Of a stretch of DNA of 64,000 bases, positions 9,716 to 20,812 are shown piece by piece (the first letter of the stretch is position 1; each line of letters begins with the position of its first letter). The DNA lies in assembly GCA_018296165.2 (NCBI GenBank), contig JACKQL020000004.1, positions 124,001 to 188,000 of the forward strand, read 5' to 3'. Below the pieces are notes generated by a model. The model ran no database searches and was not told the origin of the DNA. It saw only the letters and a program-made list of their open reading frames with translations. Source of the DNA: Termitomyces sp. T153 (taxonomy: Eukaryota; Basidiomycota; Agaricomycetes; Agaricales; Lyophyllaceae). The position numbers were made by a program, and so were the translations under genes.

Positions 9716-12700
9716 ATGACGTCCACAAACTCATCCAACCCCCCAAACTTCCCCGAAGACACACACTTTGACGGCACAAACTACATAACATTCAGAAACC
9801 GAGTCATGATCGCGGCGAGAGCTCGTGGAGCCCGAGGATACCTCGACGGCACCATCAAAAAGCCGGAAACCAGACCCGACACAAAACCAACAGACGAAAA
9901 ACACACCGAATGGTCCTCGAGATTCCCCTCTGAAGAAGAGTGGGAGGAAAGGGACGCATGGACACTCGGACTCATTATATACAACACCAAAAATCCTGTC
10001 GGACTGGGAATCAGAATGGACGGCACGGCAGCAGACGCGTGGAAAGCACTGACAGAAAATTACGGTGTTTTCTCGGAGATCGCCGCCATGAACGCAGAAA
10101 AGAGGCTACAATCAACCGATTTTGTGGATGGAATGGACTTCTTGAAGCACGTCGAGGATCTCAGAGAAAAGTGGAGATCCGCGGTAGAAAGGGGAGCAAG
10201 AATAGATGACGCGACCTTCCGGACAATCCTCATAGCCTCCTTGCCTGAATCCTGGAACGCTGTAGTAGCAGGGGTGTACGCTAAGACAGAATCGAAGGAT
10301 GTAATCGCAGCACTTACCACCCACTGGGATCGACTTGTGTCTCAAAAACAGAAGGCGGGGGTATCAGCCATGGCCCTGCAGGCACAGACTAAATCAAAAC
10401 TAGTCTGTATCAATCCGAACTGTAAGCGGGCGGGACATGCTATCGAGAACTGTTACTGGAAAGGGGGAGGAAAAGAAGGGCAGTTCCCACCAAACTTCAG
10501 AAACAAGGGAAAGATCACAAAAAACCCCTCAACCGAGACACCGGCTCCACCCCCAGCAGCAAACGTTGCCACATCGGATCCACAGCCGACGCAAACACAA
10601 CCCCACGTCACCTATGCCCTGTCAGCCACAGTTCGGGAACACACAAACCAGCCAGAGGTTGTAAAATGGACGGGTACATACATGTCCAAAACCGAGGAAG
10701 TACCAACCTATGCAGACTCTGGGGCAATGGACCATTTCTTTGTGGACAGGAAAGACTTCCTGGACTACGAAGAGTTGCCAAAACCCATTGAGGGACAAGC
10801 GGCACCAAAAGGCGCAACGTTCCGTGTGGTAGGGAAAGGCACTGTTAAAAGGAGATGTCAAACAGCACATGGGTCGTCAGAACTCGTGTTTAGAAATGCA
10901 CTACACGCACCCGACCTCGCGTCAAACCTAATCTCGATCAATAGATTTGATAAAGCCGGTTTCAATGTGACTTTCGGTGGCGGTCAGGTTCACTTCCGGG
11001 ACCCTGATGGGAGGGAAGTCCTGTGTGGCACTGGCACTGGGGGAATGTACCTACTCAGCACGCTCGGAAGCATGGGTGGCCCCACGGTTATGACAGCGAA
11101 ATCACAGATGAAGCCGACTACCTTGGACGTGTGGCATCGACGCTTTGGACATGCAAGCGTGAAAACCATTTGAGAAGCCCTAACAAAGAACTTAGTCGAT
11201 GGGCTCAACATAAAAGGAGACCTGACAGTACTGGGTATCTGCGAAGACTGTGTGTATGGTAAACATGCATCACGCCCATACAATGCCGAAGTGGAACCAG
11301 AGGGCTTCCCAAATGACCGGGTCCACATTGATCTGTGGGGACCAGCTAGTGTACAATCGCTCCGGGGGGCGATCTACATGATGCTTGCCATAGATGGAGG
11401 GTCCTCTCACATGTCCATATATTTCCTTACCAGGAAAGATTCAAGTACCACACTCACGGCCCTCTCTGCCTATCACGTCGAGTCAGAACGACAGACTGGG
11501 AGAAAGCTTAAGGAGGTCAGGGTCGATGCAGGTTGGGAATGGGTCAATGAAATGTGGACAACGTACCTTGGTGAACATGGCATCATCCTCCAGGTTACAA
11601 CACCGTACGCGCATGCCCAAAATGGGCTAGTGGAGAGAGCAAACCGTACTATACTGGAGGGTGTACGCTGCATGCTGGCTGAGAGCAGTCTCCCAAAGGA
11701 ACTGTGGGCAGAGGCCACTGCAGCACAAATATACACACGAAATCTATTACCCACCTCACGTCACCCGGGTATTGTCCCGAAGGAGTCCTGGACGGGAAAA
11801 CGGCAACGAGTAGACCACCTCCGACCATGGGGGTGCTTGGCATGGGCAAAGGTACCGGAGGAATTGGTGAAATCAAAACTGGACCCTCGCTCAGTTAGAA
11901 CCTGACTTGTGGGGTATGCGAATAGTGGCTACCGCTTGTACGATCAGGGGTCTAGGACGATCGTGACCTCACGAGATGTTATCTTTGAGGAGGGGAAAGG
12001 TCATCGGGCACTCACCATCCTCGACGCAGATGAGGAGGAGAACCATCCATTGAACACTCCCACACCTGCTGACACCACACCTGGCCTATTGCCCGTCCGT
12101 CAACCGATTGCTCCCAGGATACGACCTGACAGCAGACCGCTCCACCCACACCCCGATCTGACCCCAGATGTTGCCCCTGAACAGGCACCTACCCCACCAG
12201 GGCCGACAAGGCGCACGATTGAGCAGACGGCAAACCAACCAGTGCGACGGTCATCTAGACTCAGCAGACCTACCCCAGCCCTGATCGCAGCACAAGAAAC
12301 GGTACAGAGGGAACAGGAGGCAAGAGATGAGGGTGAAGAGTGGGCAACTGGGGGCGCACCTACGGCCATGACTGCGGAAAGCCCATACGCATACCTGTCA
12401 ACCATGAGGGGATACGACCAGAATGATGATACGTCAGTACCGAAGACTTACTCAGAAGCAATGAGGAGACCCAATTTATGGCAGCACGCAATGGATGAGG
12501 AGCTTCAGATGATGAGTGACAGAGGCGTGTTTGAGTTGGTCGAGGAACGACATGTCCCAAAAGACAAGAACATCGTGGGATGCCGATGGGTTTTTGCAAA
12601 TAAGTTTAACGCAGAGGGAGAGGTGGTCCAGAGGAAGGCACGACTGGTGGCAAAGGGTTACTCCCAGGTGGCGGGTGAAGATTTTGAGGAGACATACACG

Positions 12701-14029
12701 GCTGTAGTGCGCTTGGAATCTCTTCGGATGTCAGCGGCGTTGGTGGCGCAGGCAGGCTTCGAGATATGGCAAGTAGACTTTGTGTCGGCTTACCTTAACA
12801 GCATCCCTGAGCACGAGGTCTACATGAAACTCCCCCCAGGTTTTCCGGGAGGGGAGGGGAAACTGGCCAGGCTCCAAAAAACCATCTATGGGCTCATGCA
12901 AGGGGGTTTTGACTGGTATTGGACGCTGGATGGAGCGTATAAGGACTTGGGGTACACCAGATCAAGGGCAGATCCATGCGTAAGGTCGAGGAAAGTTGGG
13001 TCCGAGGTGACGATCACGAACACTTTTAATGACGACACCTTTGGCCTCTTGTCAACGACTCAAGGAGCAATGAAAGCCAAGAAGGAGCTTGCACAGGTCT
13101 ATGAGATAAAGGACTTAGGTGATCCCTCGTTTATATTAGGAATGGCTATCTACCGCAATCCTCAAACCAAAACCATCTCCTTATCGCAGAGAGCGTACCT
13201 CACACGCGTCCTCAAACGTTTTCAGATGTCGAACTGTAACCCACGCCACACACCACTACTGACAGGAATCTTGCTGACAAATGAAATGGCCCCTAAAAGC
13301 GAGGAGGAGCATGCCTTTATGAAAGACAAACCTTACTGACAACTCCTAGGCGCACTTATGTGGGCGCAAGCGGCAACCTGACCAGACCTATCTTTTGCTG
13401 TAGCTATGCTAGCTAGGTTCCAAGAAAACCCCGGGCCGGCCCACTGGAAGGCGTTGCTTCATGTCCTGGCATACGTAAAAGGGACCCTTGACTTCAAAAT
13501 AGTGTACTCGAAAGATCTGGGAGGCTCGATTAAACCACTGGGCTACGTGGACTCAGACTACGGAGGTGATCTAGATACACAACGATCAACAGCAGGATAC
13601 GTATTCATGATGGCCGGCGGACCAGTATCGTGGAGCTCCAAACGTCAACAGACAGTCGCTCTCTCGACGACCAAGGCGGAGTACATGGCTATGACGAGGG
13701 GGTGCCAGCAAGCTTTGTGGATGCACAACTTCCTTGCAGAGATCGACTTTGAACAACCACTCCCCGCGAGTATCTACGTCGATAACAACTCATCCATAGC
13801 CTTGGCACAGTCCACGAAAGGCCACGCTCGGGCAAAACACATAGACATTAGGCACCACTATATACACGAACGAGTCTCCAAAGGCGACATCAAAGTAACC
13901 CATATCCCCTCCTCCGAAAACTTAGCCAACATCTGCACAAAACCTCTACCGCGTGCCGCACATGACTACCTCATTGGTTTAATGGGGTTGAAGAACACAG
14001 ACAATTGCACAAGTCAGAGGGAGTGTTGA
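9716..14029 (+). pseudogene. Copia gag-pol polyprotein with four in-frame TGA codons
   Basis: A single frame of 1,438 codons. Order: gag; a CCHC zinc knuckle (CINPNCKRAGHAIENC); aspartic protease YADSGAMDHFF; pre-integrase WHRRFGHASVKT; integrase with CEDC and HIDLWGP; reverse transcriptase (RKARLVAKGYSQ, QVDFVSAYLN, and a catalytic box FNDD where YxDD is usual); RNase H with YVDSDYGGD and STTKAEYMA. TGA interrupts at 11171, 11903, 13337 and 13379. There is no frameshift and no other stop. The canonical ATRPDL and YRQLL motifs show that Arg (CGA) stood at the last two positions, and the first two fit CGA as well. The terminal stop overlaps the first bases of the 3' LTR. Confidence 0.93.
14011..14023 (+). 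promoter_or_regulatory. Polypurine tract
   Basis: The purine-rich AAGTCAGAGGGAG directly abuts the 3' LTR, the expected position for the plus-strand primer of reverse transcription. Confidence 0.65.
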
Positions 14030-14358
14030 GAGATGACTTGTACCGACCACTCGTGTACGTCATCACACTGTGTTATCAATTTCTACTTTCAGAATACACT
14101 AGCCACCACATACCGGGTGGCGATCGATACTGGCTATCAAACCTTATTTATTTTCCCCTAGATAGACATACGATACACGAAAGCCACCCTCAGTCGACCA
14201 CATATTATTGGAGTGACTGAGGGTGAGCAAATTACTTACTTCCGACTTACCTACAACTAAATAATCACCTGTAGACTTCTGTATTTCTCTACAGGTATAA
14301 ATTTACTTAGTCGACCACATATTATTGGAGTGACTGAGGACTTCTGTATTTCTCTACA
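14024..14358 (+). repeat. 3' LTR of the copia element
   Basis: 335 bp, the same as the 5' LTR except A for G at 14067 and 14091. Both differences change a CpG to CpA. It is followed by the second GAGAG target-duplication copy. Confidence 0.97.
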
Positions 14359-14440
14359 GAGAGGAACACTGGATTTGACGGGGGACGCTAGATGGTCTGG
14401 TCCAGTGGATAAGACAAAGCAAGCAGCTGACAGCAAGTAG
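14359..14440 (+). pseudogene. Small host gene, 3' part beyond the copia insertion
   Basis: After the GAGAG duplication the frame of the interrupted gene resumes as GTLDLTGDARWSGPVDKTKQ and ends at TAG (14438-14440). This is the tail of the gene starting at 8925. Confidence 0.6.
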
Positions 14441-16014
14441 CGTGTATCGGAGCTCCCGAGCCCACGATGCCAGTGAATGACATGCCCTAAACTAGGTTTA
14501 AGAAAGCGCTGAGGATCCTTGCCTTGACATGTGCTCTGCCCAGGATCAATGATAATCAACATTTTTGATCCCCAAAGACATCTCCAATATCCGAACAAAC
14601 AACATACCTCCAGTTCTTTTTTGGTTGTTCTATCCATCTCGCTTTTTGTCTCTTTTTCAACTCCATACGGGTCTTGGAGTACTTATATGTGTTCAGCAGT
14701 GAAACTCCCAAAGAAATGCATGATGACAGGACTGTTGGCAAGCACACCTTGGATAGCTCCTCCCCTTTGGTCTACGTCTACTATCTATCTTTTAGGCCGT
14801 TCATCAGAAGTCCTCTGCTACTTACGATATGCAAAATTGATGCAAAATCCTTGCGCCAGACGTATTGAACCCTCTATGTACTCATTTTTCTTTGTTCTTT
14901 AGCGTCTTATCTCACAGCCCACCTAAGCTTGCAACATACATTTGTCACTGGACTACAATTAAGATGCGCTGATATTGTCCATCATACTTCACCTTCCATC
15001 CTCAACGGATTATTCCTTTTCATCATCCACAACGGGTTCCGTATGTTCCCCAATCCACCCGCGCAAACGACTAGCCAAATGAAAATGAGTAATGAGCGCT
15101 CAAACATGACAAGGTAGCATCTGATACGTGCGCAATGTTGAGCAGACGATTTCTATCTCATCCGAGGCCACAATTGATGCGACAGCGACACTAGCTCCTC
15201 AGCAGAAGACCATAATTGGAGCCTCATCGTCCTGGATCTCTTCCTTTGAGTCGTGTCCCTATTTGCACTTCAATGGTCGGGCCCATGCGCGTTGCCCAAC
15301 AATCATCTCGTCTGGCGCTTGCATCAAATGCAATATATCAGCCATCAACCTGTCTTATGAGGAAGTGACAGAGGACCGTCATCCTTGAGTCCTGTCAGTA
15401 CCTTTTTGTCTTCAATCAACTCAAAGACCACCTGGTATGATCCTCTTAGCATCCCTCCACAAAAACTCATTCTGCTTCCTACAAGTACCCTTGGGTCTAA
15501 CATTCGCAGATCATCCATGGCTCTGTGCGGACGATGGGTCCAAGGACACTCATGTTTGATCAGTCAAGGCAGGAGAATAGAACATTGTTTCTTTGTGGTT
15601 TACGTTGTTACGATGATGAATCACAGGAGTCTTTCCCCTTCTCTTAGATTTCTCTAAAATACTCACATTGTTGCTTGGTTGACATTATCTATACTACCAA
15701 GAAATATGAGGTCACTATACCCATTCCGGCTCTCGGTGTTGTTCTCTTGTTTTGGCTCCATTTATCGTACCTGAACAAATCAGGTAGAAAATCAATGACC
15801 CAGCTAACATCCAATGGTCTAAGCGTGAGAAAGCTCTTGACAGTTTGTAATGAAAGCTAAGTGAAATGATCATATACTATATACTTTCCTTCCCACCTCC
15901 ACTGAATCCAAGCTGGACTTAAGTACAATGCAGACCAATATAGATGTGGATCGAGACTTTTGACCTTTGGTGCGTGAACTTGGCTCTATATAATCAAAAC
16001 TGTTGATTCATTTC
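14441..16014. other. Stretch without a supported gene
   Basis: Several short open frames exist on the plus strand, but none shows conserved motifs or believable splice structure. Probably intergenic DNA and untraceable repeat remains between the copia insertion and the NLR relic. Confidence 0.35.
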
Positions 16015-18268
16015 CCAAATGATTGGTATTCATGGCCTCTCCAGGCTCATCATCCTTCAAGAGATCATGTTCCAGCTTAGGCATCTGGTGGATACTCAAT
16101 CAATGCCCAAGCCTTGTGATTATTTTGATATAATCGGTGGAGTTGGGAACAAGGGGGTGCATTTACCAACTTGAAATTATGATTGACTGAAATATTCAAG
16201 TAATTATCAGTGTCATTGCATCGATGCTTGGTCAACTTGGTATGCCTATTGATCTGGCTATAAAGGAGTATGCCCACCTTAGTAAGAATGTGTATTCCAA
16301 TGTCAAGACATGGAGCACAAGCCAAGAAAAGTTCAAGGCTTCCATATTTGTATCAGAGATGGAAAAAAATAAAGTCTGCTGGGTTTCCAATTGATGTGTC
16401 AATGCAGGATTCATTAACTGAACCTGAGCAGATTTTCTAATACATATATGATTGATGCAAGCTTTAAAACATCAATTGAGCAATTTTTAGTCCTGCTTGC
16501 TCAAAGAGCTAACTTAACTGATGTCACTTCTACTTCTGCTCTTAACTGGCTTTCTTACCAACACACAAACTGGCTGATGATTGTTGACAATGCAGATCAT
16601 CCCAATGTGAACCTACAAGAATATTTTCCTTGTACTCATGGTAACATTCTCATAACTAGTAGGAATAAAGCACCTAAATTTTATGCACCTGACAACTGCT
16701 ATAAAACTGCAAAGATGTCAGATGAAGATTCTTTAACAGTTTGTTATAAAGCTAGTCACAGAACAAATGAGTTAGGCAGTGAACACAATGCTGCAATTGG
16801 ACTTGTTCATGGATTGAATTATCTGGCATTGGCTATTGTCCAGAGTGCTAGTCATTTGTGTTAAAATCAACATATTCAGATTAGCCAGTACCTTGAAAAT
16901 TACAGAAAGACAAGCCAAGATATTTAGCAGAAGTAAAAAAGCAAAAGATGGACAATTGCAATCTTTCTGTATTTGCTATATGGGATTTAAGTTATGAAAA
17001 GTCAACTGAGGGACCAAAACAAATTCTCATGCTATGTGGTGTACTGCACAATTTAAAGGTACCTATATCAATTCTGAAAACAGCATATGAAATTCTGTCT
17101 TCCACTCCTGGGCTGGAGATGAATGAATTACAGAATTTATTTAGAGTCTTTTGTGAGTGAAGGCAAAACATGGAATGACAGAGCCATGGAATAGGGAGTA
17201 GAGATGCTTAGATCTTACTCATTAGTGGAAGTCAGTGGAAAAGGAACAATGCTGTTGGATATTCATCCACTTGTGCATGAATGGGCATTCAAATTGTTAT
17301 TAGAAGATAAACAAACAAGGGCTCAAAAGTGTGCACAACAAATTTTTTGGTGTCTAGGAATCAAGAAATGATGTAAAACAACATTGTACAATGATTGTTG
17401 CATATAAAAGCATTACTCAGACAAATACATCATGTATAATGACTACAGAATTGCAGAGAGTTTGGGCAGGAATTTCTACAGCTGCTTGCTTATGGAATGA
17501 TCCTGCACAGCTCAAGCAGCAGGTAGTGCAAGCAAAGATAGAAACATTTGGATGTAGCCATCCAGACACTATTGAAGCTATAGCTAACCTTACTATAATA
17601 GTTCATAATAGTTCATTCAAGTGGACAACTTGAGAAGGCAAGGGAGCCAAAGCAGCAAGTGCTGAAGGCGAGGAGGGACACATTTGAAAGCAGCCATCCA
17701 GACACCATTAAAGCCATGGAAAACCTTGCAGTAACGATTCATGCAAGTGGGCAACTTGAGGAGACAAGAGAGCTGGAACAGCAAGTGCTAAAGGCTAGAA
17801 TGAACACATTTGGAAGCAGCCATCCAGACACTATTGAAGCCATGGCAAACCTTGCTATCACACTTTGTTTAAATGGACAGCTTGGAGAAGCCAGGGAGCT
17901 GGAACAACAAGTGCTGAAAGCCAGGACAGAAATATTTGGAAGCAGCCATCCATACACCATTCAAGCCATGGAAAACTTTGCTATAACACTTCACTCGAGT
18001 GGACAGCCTGAAGAAACAAGAGAGCTGGAGCAGCATGTGCTGAAGGCAAGTAGGGAAGCATTTGGAAGCAGCCATCCAGATACCATTGAAGCAATGGAAA
18101 ACCTTGCAGCAACAATACATGCAAGTGGACAACCTGAAGGAGCTGGAGCAGCAAATACTGAAAGCAAAAACAGAAGCATTTGAAAATGGCCATCTAGAGA
18201 CAATCAAAGCTGTGACAAACCTTGCCACAGGATGTGAGCACCTTGAAGATGCAAGGGAATTGCAATAG
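16015..18268 (+). pseudogene. Decayed patatin / NB-ARC / TPR gene (fungal NLR-type)
   Basis: Three modules appear in order. A patatin-like phospholipase start gives HGLSRLIILQEIM and KPCDYFDIIGG, then IASMLGQLGMPIDLAIKEY and KFKASIFVSEM. An NB-ARC segment gives NWLMIVDNADHPN (kinase-2 type), NILITSRN and, later, LDIHPLVHEWA. At least four TPR units of 126 bp follow, marked SSHPDTIEAMENLA. The serine-containing GxSxG motif expected after IIGG reads GVGNKG, and the P-loop region is unrecognisable. Stops (for example at 16861 and 17158) and several frameshifts break it. One frameshift is explained by a 10-bp tandem repeat (AATAGTTCAT twice near 17600). Such proteins act in fungal self/non-self recognition; this copy is dead. 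Confidence 0.85.
17640..18165 (+). repeat. 126-bp TPR-coding tandem repeats
   Basis: About four adjacent 126-bp units, each encoding a 42-residue kinesin-light-chain-type TPR with SSHPxTIxAMxNxA, GQ and ELEQxVLKA. Spacing of the AGCCATCC landmark is 126 bp (17692, 17818, and onward). High unit-to-unit similarity in a dead gene suggests repeat homogenisation before or during decay. A further unit lies upstream at 17520-17640, offset by a 10-bp insertion. Confidence 0.85.
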
Positions 18269-18897
18269 TGAGTCTCTCAATGACCATCTAAGAGGTTTTG
18301 CTCAATATCTATTCAGATACAATATCTATCTCTGTATTCAGTAATAATAAGCATTGATCTGTTTCTATCCTGCTTTTAACTACCCACGTAGTAGGTACAG
18401 TTTTTTGAAAATATTCTCAATAAATACCAATAGTTTTTATATTTTGCTGTCAAGTTTGAAGACAACTTGATAAGGTTATCTTTTAAAACAGAATTGGACA
18501 AGGTAACTACTTCAAGGACCAATCATGTTCTTTCTGAACTATATCTGACCTTGGACTACCTCAATTTGTGGTGGGCATTGCTGTGGAGTGGTCCCAAGAT
18601 AAGCAACTCATAAAACTCTCTCAACTCGAGAAGTTCACGGGACAACCAAAACATCTTTAACGATGGAACGGTCGAGTGACAAACCTAGATAAATTGTATC
18701 AAAATGAGATTATTAAGAACTTGCATCATGTCTAGGTGGCCACGTTACTCATGAGTATCCCTGGGCCGGAACGTCAAGAGCCCAGTTAGCACAATACAAA
18801 CCAAATTTTTTCCATGATAAAAACAGACAGCATATATACGACACAACAAAACTTAGTGAGCTCGTTAATTTGAGCTCAATTTCAAGAGTCTCAACGC
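18269..18897. other. Intergenic stretch
   Basis: AT-rich tail of the NLR relic followed by the 3' flank of the RS-domain gene. No coding signal seen. Confidence 0.4.
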
Positions 18898-20276
18898 TCA
18901 GTGCCTTCGGTCATCGTATCGACCTCGGTCCCGTTCGTAATCACGTCCATAACCACGGTCGCGTTCCCTATCGCCCCGATCATAGTCGCGGTAGCCTCCC
19001 CGCTCACCGCGATCATAATCCCTGCGATCATCGTGACGGTAACGGCCGCCGCGCCCACGGTCATCGTAATCACGCGAATAACGACTGTCGTACGGGCGAG
19101 GATCGTAGGGCCTTTCAACTAGTTACATAGAACAATTGAGAGCAGAATCGACACGCGGTATATGATAAATCTCACAATCATTTCGCTTGGGAGGTCCATA
19201 GTAGCGGCCAGGGGTGGGTGTCCTTGCACGCCCACGACGAGCCTATGAGAAGTCAACATCTGTCCAAATGTAAAAGTAACATGGGACCCACCTTTTCTAC
19301 AGTGATGGTCTTGCCCATAATCTCAGTGGAATTTAACGCAGTGATAGCCGCATCAGCTTCCTCTGAAGATTCCATCGTCACAAAGCCGAAACCACGCGAC
19401 TCACGCGTGTGAGGATCATACATGACTGAAGCTTTCTTAACCTGGAAAAGAATGCGAGTCAACAAATAGTCACGGAGCGCGACGAACAACGTACTCTGCC
19501 AATCTTTGCAAAAGCTGCCTCGAGAACGCGCGTGTCAACTCGGTGATTGAGGCCGGAAACATGAAGGTTATTTCCGGGGTTGGTTCTGTTCACATATTGA
19601 CAGCAGAACTTGAAACCAACTTGAAAGAACCCACCCCCGTTCACCTTCCCTTTGGGCCCCAGGGCTTCGACTCCTGCTTGAACGCCGAGGTCTTTCACCA
19701 CCGTCATCCCTACGGGGTGACCGGCCCCCGTTGGAGTTCCAGCCTTGTTCGTCGGTTACCATTGCATTCCCATTGCCAAGACTGGCGTCATGGGTTGGAA
19801 TGCTAATGCCACCGCTGGTGGGCGCAATGTCTTGGTTGGATTGCCAGGCTGAGGAAGACGAGGAGAGTGGCGTTAGGTTGTGATCAAGCTGTGAACTGGG
19901 GGCGACGAAGGAGAATGTTGTGGGCGAGATCCATCAACTATTGTGTCGACAACAACGGTGCGAAAAAGTTGGTGTGCTCCCAATCGAAAAAAATGAGAGA
20001 AAAGTCGGTACATAAGCGCAATTTAGCGCTAGAAGGAACATTATATCGACCGTAGATTGGCCTTGAGCCAACATTTGTGACGAATGAAATACGGTCGAAC
20101 TGAGTGCTGGTATTGTACTGAAGCTGTCGAAGACGAGTGGTGGCCGTGGCTGGGAACGTACCATCTTCCATTGTTGGCTGTGACTGGTCGCTGTCGACGT
20201 CGTCGACGGTCTGCTCGCTGTTTGCTGGCAAGTGTTGGGAGTGAACAAGTTCGGGCTGTGCCACGCTTGCAATCAT
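18898..20276 (-). CDS. RRM/RS-domain splicing factor, transformer-2-like
   Basis: A nuclear RNA-binding protein of the SR-like/Tra2 type. An RS-rich segment (RRSSRSRSPGAQREGERG) is spliced to an RRM with RNP2 as LHVSGL and RNP1 as RGFGFVTM, split by short introns (one begins GTACGTTGTTC near 19490). Then come ARRGRARTPTPGRYYGPPKR and a long Arg/Asp/Tyr/Gly-rich tail (DYDRGERGGYRDYDRGDRER) ending RYDDRRH-TGA. The N-terminus is less sure: a frame beginning MIASVAQPELVH at 20276 ends in MEDG with a GTACGT donor and needs an intron of about 350 bp to reach the RS segment. Confidence 0.8.
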
Positions 20277-20368
20277 CAGACAACATCATTTTTTCTCACG
20301 GTAGGACAATTCAATAGTATCAACAAGGAGACCGATAGTGTACATGAGGGGCTCCATGCCCGATGGCT

Positions 20369-20812
20369 TTATGGAAAAAGCCTGTCTTCAACCGTGTCTT
20401 CACCCACGTCCCACCGCACCCTTTCTGCCGCCAGTTCCTCCCTGATATTCGTTCCACTCGTTAAGCTGATCGGCATTCCATCAGCTCGCAGCATCCTTAG
20501 GGCAGCAAGAACCCAATCCTGGCTGTCGTAATTCATGTCGTTATATGCGACTTCGACGTCTTTCAGTCTTGTTTTCAGCCAGTCAATTTTCGCGACGGGA
20601 ATTGTGCCAACTTGACATCCGCCACGCAACGTTTGTGTGCGTCCAAATCGGGTTGTGCGCCTGGCTATATACTGGTAATTATTCCAGCTTCCTGTGAGCT
20701 CGAATTCCAGTGCATTGTTCGCATCCTGCAGCGCCACGAGGCTCCAGCGCTCTGTGCGGCGCGGATGGCCTTGGATAATATACTGCGCAACGATCAACGG
20801 GTACGATGCCAT
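20369..20812 (-). CDS. Conserved hypothetical protein, 147 aa
   Basis: An uninterrupted minus-strand frame begins MASYPLIVAQYIIQGHPRRT and ends EDTVEDRLFP. It contains WSLVALQDANNALEFELTG, LRGGCQVGTIP and DSQDWVLAALRMLRADG. The pattern resembles a family of small fungal proteins of unknown function with a conserved (D/N)CQ/SQDWV core; I can name no activity. No signal peptide or membrane segment. It lies 92 bp upstream of the RS-domain gene on the same strand. Confidence 0.65.
   Translation of the reverse strand: MASYPLIVAQYIIQGHPRRTERWSLVALQDANNALEFELTGSWNNYQYIARRTTRFGRTQTLRGGCQVGTIPVAKIDWLKTRLKDVEVAYNDMNYDSQDWVLAALRMLRADGMPISLTSGTNIREELAAERVRWDVGEDTVEDRLFP

Larger units (their letters stand above)
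9255..14358 (+). mobile_element. Full-length Ty1/copia LTR retrotransposon
   Basis: A 5,104-bp element with two 335-bp LTRs starting TGTTGAG and ending TCTACA. It is flanked by the perfect 5-bp target duplication GAGAG (9250-9254 and 14359-14363). Between the LTRs one frame encodes gag, protease, integrase, reverse transcriptase and RNase H in copia order. The LTRs differ at only two bases that I can find, so insertion was recent. Four in-frame TGA codons make this copy non-autonomous. It sits inside a small host gene in the same orientation. Confidence 0.97.

Noticed and set aside
14441..16014. Several plus-strand frames of 60-120 codons
   Set aside because: No conserved motif, splice logic or promoter. 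They look like chance open frames.
18891..19122. Ile/Val/Thr-rich frames on both strands that look like membrane segments
   Set aside because: They are shadows of the Arg/Asp/Tyr-rich RS tail, which reads in another frame and continues the RRM gene.
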